DNA from: CAZVEE01 sp964625525
GTDB taxonomy: Bacteria; Pseudomonadota; Alphaproteobacteria; JAJFIK01
Assembly (NCBI GenBank): GCA_964625525.1
Contig: CAZVEE010000026.1
Coordinates: 1-42,949, forward strand
Reading direction: 5' to 3'
DNA: 42,949 nucleotides
A program made the translations under genes and the position numbers. Below, in pieces: positions 17,063 to 22,780 of this stretch (position 1 is the stretch's first letter; each line of letters opens with the position of its first letter). The notes beneath the pieces are model-generated. The model made no database searches. It was not told the origin of the DNA and was given only the letters and a program-made list of their open reading frames with translations.

Positions 17063-17100
17063 GATCCGCGCTCAATGCGGATCTCTTCCACACCGGTGTG
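17063..17100. promoter_or_regulatory. Inverted repeats in the leader of the phosphate-binding protein gene
   Basis: Two symmetric elements lie upstream of the gene starting at 17050. GATCCGC (17063-17069) and GCGGATC (17077-17083) form a 7-bp stem with a 7-nt loop. CACACCGGTGTG (17089-17100) is a perfect 12-bp palindrome. They could be a leader hairpin and an operator. I did not find a convincing PhoB box. Confidence 0.4.
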
Positions 17101-17260
17101 ACGCAAGCGCCCGCGACACGCAAGGGTGCGGAGGCTCTGGAACTGTGAACTTTCCTTGAAAGCGGCGTTCGGTGTCACCATGCGCACAGACCCTCCCCGG
17201 TCCCGTTCCCCGCTCCCCCCCATCTTGACGGGCGGCCAGCCAGCAGGCATGCGAGGGCCC

Positions 17261-18151
17261 ATGCGCATTGCCTTTCTCACATGTGACAGCCTCATCAGCA
17301 CGGCCGCGTCCCGCGCCGCTGATGCCTTCGAGCATGACGCGGAGCTGTCTGCGCTGCGCGCGGGCTTTGCGGCAGGCGGCCACCAACTGGAAGAAGTGGA
17401 CTGGCGGGCCTGCGACCCGGCGGACGACACTTATGATCTGCTGTTGTTGCGCACGGTTTGGAACTACACGGACCATCCGCGCGACTTTCTCGCCTTTATG
17501 GATCGCGCTGCGCCGCGCGGGCGGCTCGCCAATGCGCCGGCGCTGGTGTACTGGACCATCAACAAACGCTATCTCGCGGATCTCGCCGCCGCCGGCCTGC
17601 CGGTGATTCCCAGCGCATTCAGCGATCGGCCGCGCCCGGTCAGCGACCTGTTTGACGTTCTGAATACGGATGAGATTGTGCTGAAACCCGTACTGGGCGC
17701 TGGCGGGCACGGGCAGCGGCGGGTGACACGGGCGCAAAGCGCGCGCGACCCCATGCTGCCCGCCGACTGGTTCGCGCAACCCTTCTTGCCGTCCATTCTG
17801 AGTACTGGAGAAATCTCCTATGTGTTCCTGAACGGGGGCTATTCCCACGCCGTGGTCAAACGCGCCCGCGCCGGTGAATTCCGCATTCAATCCGTACATG
17901 GCGGGCAGGATGCACCGTACACGGCTCCCGCCGAGGAAATCGCCTTGGCCCGGCGTTTTATCGACGCCCTGCCCGTGCCAGCTCTTGCGGCCCGCATCGA
18001 TATGATCCGCCATGGCGACACCCTGTTGCTGATCGAACTCGAGGTGATCGAGCCCTATCTCTATCCCGTTTTCGAACCGGCCTTTGGCACGCGTTTTCAC
18101 CAGGCCACAATGGAGTATCTGACCGGGCGCCCAAGCCCGGACTTCGTCTGA
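17261..18151 (+). CDS. ATP-grasp domain protein (RimK/glutathione synthetase-like)
   Basis: The 296-residue protein starts M-R-I-A-F-L-T-C-D, a pre-ATP-grasp Rossmann-type strand. The ATP-grasp elements follow: N-K-R-Y-L-A-D-L (residues around 104), a lysine strand E-I-V-L-K-P-V-L-G-A-G-G-H-G with a Gly-rich loop near 145-158, Q-P-F-L-P-S-I, the strand E-I-S-Y-V-F-L-N-G, and a metal-binding end L-L-I-E-L-E-V-I-E-P-Y-L. Such enzymes join a carboxylate to an amine using ATP; the substrates are unknown. GAGGG precedes the ATG at 17261; an ATG at 17249 is in the same frame. It is divergent from the phosphate genes. Confidence 0.85.
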   Translation: MRIAFLTCDSLISTAASRAADAFEHDAELSALRAGFAAGGHQLEEVDWRACDPADDTYDLLLLRTVWNYTDHPRDFLAFMDRAAPRGRLANAPALVYWTINKRYLADLAAAGLPVIPSAFSDRPRPVSDLFDVLNTDEIVLKPVLGAGGHGQRRVTRAQSARDPMLPADWFAQPFLPSILSTGEISYVFLNGGYSHAVVKRARAGEFRIQSVHGGQDAPYTAPAEEIALARRFIDALPVPALAARIDMIRHGDTLLLIELEVIEPYLYPVFEPAFGTRFHQATMEYLTGRPSPDFV

Positions 18152-18220
18152 CAACAGCGGATGTCGCCTCAACACACATTTATGTTGCCTTTTTGTTCCT
18201 ACTGAGTCAATCCTCTTTCC

Positions 18221-18718
18221 ATGCTTTGTGTGCTTGCTCTGGCGCTGACGCTCCTAGTACCTGATCTGCATGCGGATAATCCGGTGCGCGGGCCGGTGGC
18301 CGTGGAGCTTGTGCGGGTGATCGATGGCGACACCATTGTGGTATCCGGCCGGCTGTGGCCGGCCATCCGCCTTGATGACGCGGTGATCCGGATCATCGGT
18401 GTGGATACACCGGAACTGCGGTCCCGCTGTGCCAGTGAGGCGGCGCGGGCACGGGAGCGACAACGCGCACGCGCGGCCCGGCACGCCTTGGAGACGCTGC
18501 TGCGGGCAGCGGACGGGCAGATCAGCGTCTTTGATGTGGTGCCGGGGCGCTATGGGGGACGCTATGCGGCGCGGGTCAGGGTGAACGGGCAGGACGTGGC
18601 CGACTGGCTGATCGCCCAAGGGCATGGGCGCGCCCATGCAGGCCGCGGCGCAACGCGGTCCTGGTGCGAGGAGGACGTGCATGAGGATCGTGCGAAGTCA
18701 GACGCTGAACCCGGATGA
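18221..18718 (+). CDS. Exported thermonuclease-like (SNase) protein
   Basis: The 165-residue protein has a signal peptide (1-18, ending D-L-H-A) and a staphylococcal nuclease fold. Active-site equivalents are present: D-G-D-T at 35-38, Arg57 in IRIIG, Asp62, Thr63 and Glu65 in V-D-T-P-E, and Arg114 in Y-G-G-R-Y-A. The end of the OB-fold reads D-V-A-D-W-L-I-A-Q-G. It should hydrolyse DNA or RNA outside the cytoplasm with Ca2+. No strong ribosome site precedes the ATG. The stop codon lies inside a 17-bp tandem duplication. Confidence 0.85.
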   Translation: MLCVLALALTLLVPDLHADNPVRGPVAVELVRVIDGDTIVVSGRLWPAIRLDDAVIRIIGVDTPELRSRCASEAARARERQRARAARHALETLLRAADGQISVFDVVPGRYGGRYAARVRVNGQDVADWLIAQGHGRAHAGRGATRSWCEEDVHEDRAKSDAEPG

Positions 18719-18745
18719 CCGGGGGGCGCGGATGACCGGGGGGCG
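18712..18745. repeat. Two tandem copies of a 17-bp unit
   Basis: The unit CGGATGACCGGGGGGCG occurs at 18712-18728 and 18729-18745 without mismatch. The first copy contains the nuclease stop codon TGA (18716-18718). The duplication is therefore outside the coding frame. It runs into the palindrome GGGGCGCGCCCC between two convergent genes. Confidence 0.9.
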
Positions 18746-18762
18746 CGCCCCGAGCCCCGCGC

Positions 18763-19398
18763 TCAGCGCCACTCGGAAACGCCGAAATGAAACAGCCGGT
18801 CGCCATTCAGAGGACCGACGATCCGACCACGGCCTTTGAGCGTGAGCACCGCGGCGATGAGCACGCCGCGCGTCTGGAGATCGCGAGCGATGCGCACCCC
18901 TTGACCGAGGGCCGTCCAGATACGCTCCATCGGGTCAAGGCCCGGTGTCTCGGTATCCAGGCTCACCGCCGCCGCAATCAACCGCACCGCCATTTGCGCG
19001 GCCTGGGCGCGGTGGGCCATGACGCTGACACTGTCTGCCACACCCGCCATCCCCGTGGCGATGCCCCGCCGCATGCCAATACTGTCGAGAGTGCGGATAA
19101 TGTCGAAATTGAAGAGCTGCGGCGAGCCCGGTTCCACCGGGTTCAGATGCACCCCGAGCGGCGTGTTTTTGACAAAACGCACCGCCATGGCGCTTTCGCC
19201 CATGCAGACCACGGGCGCGGACAAGCCATTGTCGAGCAGCGCTCTCAGCAGCCAGTCGAGCGCTTCCCCCTCACTCGCCGCGGGTCCAAGCGCCTCGTCC
19301 GCGCGGGCCGCCGCTTCGGTGGACCAGACCGGCCCATCGCCCTTGCCGCGCAAAATGCGGATCTCATGGCCGCCAATGGTCACGGGCTCAATGATCAT
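18763..19398 (-). CDS. Conserved-looking protein of unknown function
   Basis: I do not recognise this 211-residue protein. It has no signal peptide or TM helix. Features are an N-terminal strand pair (I-I-E-P-V-T-I-G-G-H-E-I-R-I), an acidic helical part with W-L-L-R-A-L-L, a central stretch with M-G-E-S-A-M-A-V-R-F, and a final segment G-R-G-R-I-V-G-P-L-N-G-D-R-L-F-H-F. It lies 78 nt after fpr on the same strand and is probably co-transcribed, so a redox or iron-sulfur link is possible. The coding frame has the same high third-position G+C as its neighbours. It ends 44 nt from the convergent nuclease gene. Confidence 0.6.
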   Translation of the reverse strand: MIIEPVTIGGHEIRILRGKGDGPVWSTEAAARADEALGPAASEGEALDWLLRALLDNGLSAPVVCMGESAMAVRFVKNTPLGVHLNPVEPGSPQLFNFDIIRTLDSIGMRRGIATGMAGVADSVSVMAHRAQAAQMAVRLIAAAVSLDTETPGLDPMERIWTALGQGVRIARDLQTRGVLIAAVLTLKGRGRIVGPLNGDRLFHFGVSEWR

Positions 19399-19476
19399 GG
19401 ATGACGCTCTGCGAGAAGGGGCCCAACTCCAAGCGCGGGCCTATCCCCATGGGACAGACCCATCGCTGAAGGGACG

Positions 19477-20286
19477 TTACTCGGCGAAAGCCTTCTCGAC
19501 CACGAATTCCGCCGGCTTGGCATTTGAGCCTTCGGTGAGGCCTGCCTTCTCCACCAACGCCTTCACGTCCTGAAGCATTTCCATGGAGCCGCAAATCATC
19601 ACCCGATCTTCGGCCGGATTGAGCGCAGGCACGCCCAAATCCTCAAACAGCTTGCCGGTTTCGATCAGGCTGGTGATCCGGCCTTCCCGCTCATAGGCCT
19701 CTCGCGTGCAGCTCGTGTAATGAATGAGCTTTTGCGGCGCCACCTCGCCCACCAGGGGATCATCCGCCAGGGAGGCCACCAGTTCCTGCCCATAGGTGAG
19801 TTCGGCCGTCAGCCGGCAGGTGTGGGTCAAAATGACCTCGTCGAACTTCTCATAAGTCTCCGGCTCGCGGATCAAGCTGGCGAAAGGCGCGATGCCGGTG
19901 CCAGTGGAAAACATGTAAAGCCGCTTGGCCGGGGTCAGGGCGTCGAGCACGAGTGTGCCCACGGGCTTACGCCCTAACAGGACCGTATCACCCACCTGAA
20001 TGCCTTGCAGGCGCGAAGTCAGCGGCCCATCCGGCACTTTGATAGAGAAAAACTCCAGCTCCTCATCCCAAGAGGGACTGGCCACCGAATAGGCCCGCAG
20101 CAGCGGCTTGCCGTCTACTTCCAGGCCCAGCATGATGAATTCGCCAGAGCGGAAGCGGAAGCTCTGGGGCCGCGTGATGCGGAACTTGAACAGGCGGTCC
20201 GTATAGTGCTGCACCGACAGAACGGCCTCTTCGGTGGGCGCGTTGGGCGAACGCGGCTTGGCCGCGGCGGCAGAGCTTTGAGACAT
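19477..20286 (-). CDS. fpr: Ferredoxin/flavodoxin-NADP+ reductase
   Basis: The enzyme moves electrons between NADPH and ferredoxin or flavodoxin through FAD. The 269-residue protein has the FAD motif R-A-Y-S (64-67), the pyrophosphate-binding segment F-S-I-K-V-P-D-G-P-L-T, the NADP motif G-T-G-I-A-P-F (129-135), and C-G-S-M-E-M near 222. It ends in E-K-A-F-A-E, like bacterial FPRs of the Rhodobacter type. The ATG at 20286 gives the usual family length. Its upstream region carries a promoter and two inverted repeats, which suggests a dedicated regulator. Confidence 0.92.
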   Translation of the reverse strand: MSQSSAAAAKPRSPNAPTEEAVLSVQHYTDRLFKFRITRPQSFRFRSGEFIMLGLEVDGKPLLRAYSVASPSWDEELEFFSIKVPDGPLTSRLQGIQVGDTVLLGRKPVGTLVLDALTPAKRLYMFSTGTGIAPFASLIREPETYEKFDEVILTHTCRLTAELTYGQELVASLADDPLVGEVAPQKLIHYTSCTREAYEREGRITSLIETGKLFEDLGVPALNPAEDRVMICGSMEMLQDVKALVEKAGLTEGSNAKPAEFVVEKAFAE

Positions 20287-20341
20287 CAGACCCCGTCCCT
20301 TCGTGGCTACGGCCGCTCGGCATAGGACCCGGCGGCGATAC

Positions 20342-20387
20342 TACATGCCCAGCATGTAATTCTGAGAAAATTCCAGTTCGCGACTGG
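20342..20387 (-). promoter_or_regulatory. Two inverted repeats downstream of the fpr promoter
   Basis: TACATGC-CCA-GCATGTA (20342-20358) is a perfect 7-bp inverted repeat with a 3-bp centre. CCAGT-TCGCG-ACTGG (20373-20387) is a 5-bp inverted repeat. The second touches the -10 box, the first lies 55 nt before the fpr start. Both look like dimer-binding operators. Confidence 0.5.
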
Positions 20388-20416
20388 TTATATGGTGAAG
20401 ACCGACCTGGGATCAA
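20387..20416 (-). promoter_or_regulatory. Candidate fpr promoter
   Basis: On the minus strand TTGATC (20416-20411) and TATAAC (20392-20387) are 18 bp apart, matching consensus at 4 and 5 of 6 positions. The expected start site is near 20380, giving a leader of about 95 nt that contains the inverted repeats. Confidence 0.55.
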
Positions 20417-20543
20417 CTCACCCGGCCACAGCCGCGGGGCTCCGGGCTTGACCTTCTTGTGATGCGCGCAATGGGACGGATAATCAAGGTGTGAGCCTTG
20501 AGAGGGCGGCCCCAGCAAGGCCCCACGGCCAACGGCCCCTCCG

Positions 20544-21371
20544 TTAGGGCGCCAATGTCAGGGTCATGCCGTCGCGCACGACGCGCACACCGTCCCAAGT
20601 TTCCCGGGCGGTGCGGGAAATGGCGTCCAGTTCGGTGTCACTGCGCTCATGGGAGTGATGGAACAAAGCCAGTTGCTTCACGCCTGCGGCCTGGGCCAGA
20701 CGCACCCCTTCTTGCCAGGTGGAATGGCCCCACCCCTGATAGCGCGCGAATTCCTCATCCGTATAGGTGGAGTCATAGATCATCAGATCTGCCCCCTCCA
20801 CCAGCGCCAGAATGGCCTCATCGGGCCGACCGGGCACATGTTCAGTATCGGTGATGTAGCACACGGAGGCCCCACCCGCGTCGACCCGATACCCCGTGGC
20901 GCCATCGGGATGATTGAGCGCCACCGTGCGGACAGGCCGGCCGGTGCGCGTGCGAATCGTCTCGCCAGCGTGGAAATCCTCAAAGCTCAGCCGCGCGGCC
21001 ATGTTTTGGATCGGCACCGGAAAGAACGGATGCGACATCTGGCCAGCCAGAACATTGGCAATGGTGAGGGGCGCCTGCAGATGCCCCGCCATGATGTGGA
21101 AGGCAAAATCCGGATGAAAGGCCGGCTGAAAGAACGGAAAGCCCGAGATATGGTCCCAGTGGGTGTGGGACAGCAGGATCGTCGCCGGCGCATGGGCCTC
21201 GCGGAGCATTTGCAGGCCCAGAACCCGCAAGCCGGTGCCCGCGTCCAGGATGATGCGCTCATCATCGGCCCGCACTTCGACACAGGCGGTGTTGCCGCCG
21301 AAGGCGAGATAATCGGGACCGGGGCAAGCGATCGACCCGCGCACGCCCCAAAAGGTCACCTCCAACGCCAC
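20544..21371 (-). CDS. MBL-fold metallo-hydrolase (PhnP/COG1235-like)
   Basis: The 275-residue protein begins with F-W-G-V-R-G-S, the start typical of this MBL group, and has the metal motif S-H-T-H-W-D-H (His69, His71, Asp73, His74). Further ligands follow: N-H-P-D-G near 153, D-T-E-H near 174, and L-F-H-H-S-H near 236. The group cleaves cyclic or linear phosphodiesters; the actual substrate cannot be read from sequence. The GTG at 21371 is 6 nt after GGGGGA and starts directly at the family N-terminus. The gene stands alone, about 365 nt after the HPt gene. Confidence 0.88.
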   Translation of the reverse strand: MALEVTFWGVRGSIACPGPDYLAFGGNTACVEVRADDERIILDAGTGLRVLGLQMLREAHAPATILLSHTHWDHISGFPFFQPAFHPDFAFHIMAGHLQAPLTIANVLAGQMSHPFFPVPIQNMAARLSFEDFHAGETIRTRTGRPVRTVALNHPDGATGYRVDAGGASVCYITDTEHVPGRPDEAILALVEGADLMIYDSTYTDEEFARYQGWGHSTWQEGVRLAQAAGVKQLALFHHSHERSDTELDAISRTARETWDGVRVVRDGMTLTLAP

Positions 21372-21736
21372 GTCATCCCCCTGTCTCTACCGCTCTCTTG
21401 ACCAGATGCTCATCGTTCGACGGGACCGGCTGCCCCAGCCCTTCCGCCCCGACCCAACGCTCCAATCAAATCACATTATACGCCAGTGTAAGGTGGCCAG
21501 TGGCGCAACCTTATCAACTTAGCCATAGATGCTAGCGATGACGCCTGTCTGGGCAAAGAACCGGTGTTGGCGTCGCGGCCCCGGATCGGCGCGGCGGTGA
21601 TGACGGCCACATCCCGGAGCATCGCGCCCGCGGCAGGGACAGCTTTGGCATGGCAGGCGCCGCTGTACCAGTCCGGCACTGCCATGGTGAGCCTGTCATG
21701 GTGCTTGCTCAACTGGCCGGGTTTACCGGCCGGTGC
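21372..21736. other. Intergenic region between the HPt gene and the MBL-fold gene
   Basis: In these 365 bases I see no convincing gene. A 78-codon minus-strand frame (21476-21712) would need a TTG start without a clear ribosome site and has no recognisable motif. A short hairpin follows the HPt gene at 21715-21731. Confidence 0.4.
21715..21731 (-). other. Hairpin just after the HPt gene
   Basis: GGCCGG (21715-21720), loop GTTTA and CCGGCC (21726-21731) form a 6-bp stem 6 nt past the HPt stop. The T tract is missing, so it is a weak terminator at best. Confidence 0.25.
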
Positions 21737-22117
21737 TCACGCCAGCACTCTGGTGATCTCTGCCTGCACGCGCTCCAGCTCCGAGCGCAGATGCACGAGC
21801 AGCGGCGCGCGCGAGGCCTGAGAGCCCTCGCCCGTGAGATGCTCCGCCGCCTCAGCGATGCGGGCAAATTCGAACGCGCCGATGCCCCGGGCAGAGCCCT
21901 TCAGAGCGTGCGCCATGTCATGCCATTCCTTGTCCGTCAGCGCCGGATCGAGGCGATCGACCCACGCCCCGGCCTGATCGCGGAAAATAGCCAAGACATC
22001 CCGGGCCACCGTGGCGTCGCCTGCGGTGTAATGGCTGAGATGGTCGAAATCGATGGCGCCGTTCGGAGTACCCAGCACGCCTGGCACCAGGTCATCCCGC
22101 AATTTGGCCTCACCCAT
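21737..22117 (-). CDS. Histidine phosphotransfer (HPt) domain protein
   Basis: The 126-residue protein is a stand-alone HPt domain that passes phosphate between response-regulator receivers. The phospho-acceptor is His70 in M-A-H-A-L-K-G-S-A-R-G-I-G, followed by the second helix F-A-R-I-A-E-A-A-E-H-L. AAGGA about 9 nt upstream supports the ATG at 22117. The residues before about 20 do not belong to the domain. No kinase or receiver is adjacent, so the partner is unknown; CckA, 18 kb away, normally uses ChpT, which is a different fold. Confidence 0.88.
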   Translation of the reverse strand: MGEAKLRDDLVPGVLGTPNGAIDFDHLSHYTAGDATVARDVLAIFRDQAGAWVDRLDPALTDKEWHDMAHALKGSARGIGAFEFARIAEAAEHLTGEGSQASRAPLLVHLRSELERVQAEITRVLA

Positions 22118-22407
22118 GGGGCTGTTCCTTTTCCTATCCGGGCCGGTCTTATCCGCCTTATCTAGGACAGAACCGGTTAAATCGCGCGAAAATGAGATCA
22201 CACGCTCGGCTTCTACTGCTTGACGCAAGTGTGCCGATACCGCACAGCAGGATCGAGGCCAGTAGAGATGCGTGCCATCATGGCACAAGCCGCCCGTCTC
22301 TATTTGCACCCGGCTCCGTATAAACCCGCAAAAGACCCTAATTCACGCTACTATTCTTTCTGGTTAGTCTTGTGAAGAGGTAAAAGTCTCCGTAAGGTGA
22401 TCCCGAA

Positions 22408-22536
22408 ATGACTCGCCTGATGTGGGTGAGTGTGCCGGTCCTGGACAGGCATGCGCATCGCGTTTCCCCGTCCACCGTCATCGCAACGGGCGGTAGGGAT
22501 GATCCGGCCTCACCGGCCCTTGCGGCCGAAGCATGA
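22408..22536 (+). CDS. Possible small protein, 42 residues
   Basis: The frame runs from ATG at 22408 to TGA at 22536, with AAGGTGA 8 nt upstream. The product begins M-T-R-L-M-W-V-S-V-P-V-L and ends with A-L-A-A-E-A. No known motif is visible. Support rests on the ribosome site and on the 4-nt ATGA overlap with the next short frame. Confidence 0.3.
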   Translation: MTRLMWVSVPVLDRHAHRVSPSTVIATGGRDDPASPALAAEA

Positions 22537-22670
22537 GACCGGCTTTGCGCACCATAGCGGGACTGGGCATAGTGGCGGCGGGGTCAACGGCCTGCCGGGG
22601 AGAATTCGAGGTTGTAAGGGGGTCGGACCGCGCCCGCCAACGTGGCGACAGGCGCGGCTCGCCGGGATAA
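22533..22670 (+). CDS. Possible small exported or lipid-anchored peptide, 45 residues
   Basis: The frame starts with ATGA overlapping the stop of the previous short frame. The product M-R-P-A-L-R-T-I-A-G-L-G-I-V-A-A-G-S-T-A-C has a short positive N-terminus, a hydrophobic core and a cysteine at 21, similar to a lipoprotein signal although Ser18 is not the usual residue at -3. The remaining 24 residues are charged and Gly/Arg-rich. It may be chance. Confidence 0.3.
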   Translation: MRPALRTIAGLGIVAAGSTACRGEFEVVRGSDRARQRGDRRGSPG

Positions 22671-22780
22671 GCCGGACTGAGGTTGATCTTGCCACCACGT
22701 GTGTCAGCGCGCGTGGGGTACGGTTACTTGGACCGAATCCCGTATGTGATCAGGTGCTCGGACGGGCAGGAGCCACACCC

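Larger units (their letters stand above)
22118..22780. other. Long region between the HPt gene and the TipN-like gene
   Basis: These 663 bases separate divergent genes. The only coding candidates are two short overlapping frames at 22408-22536 and 22533-22670, listed separately. Upstream AT-richer sequence (22320-22380) is the likely promoter zone. I see no RNA gene or TTAA-N7-TTAA site. Confidence 0.4.

Noticed and set aside
21476..21712. A 78-codon gene between the HPt and MBL-fold genes.
   Set aside because: It needs a TTG start, lacks a ribosome site, and the product shows no motif.
22118..22300. A CtrA site near TTAAATCGCGCGAAAA in front of the HPt gene.
   Set aside because: The second half-site is not TTAA, so the TTAA-N7-TTAA rule is not met.
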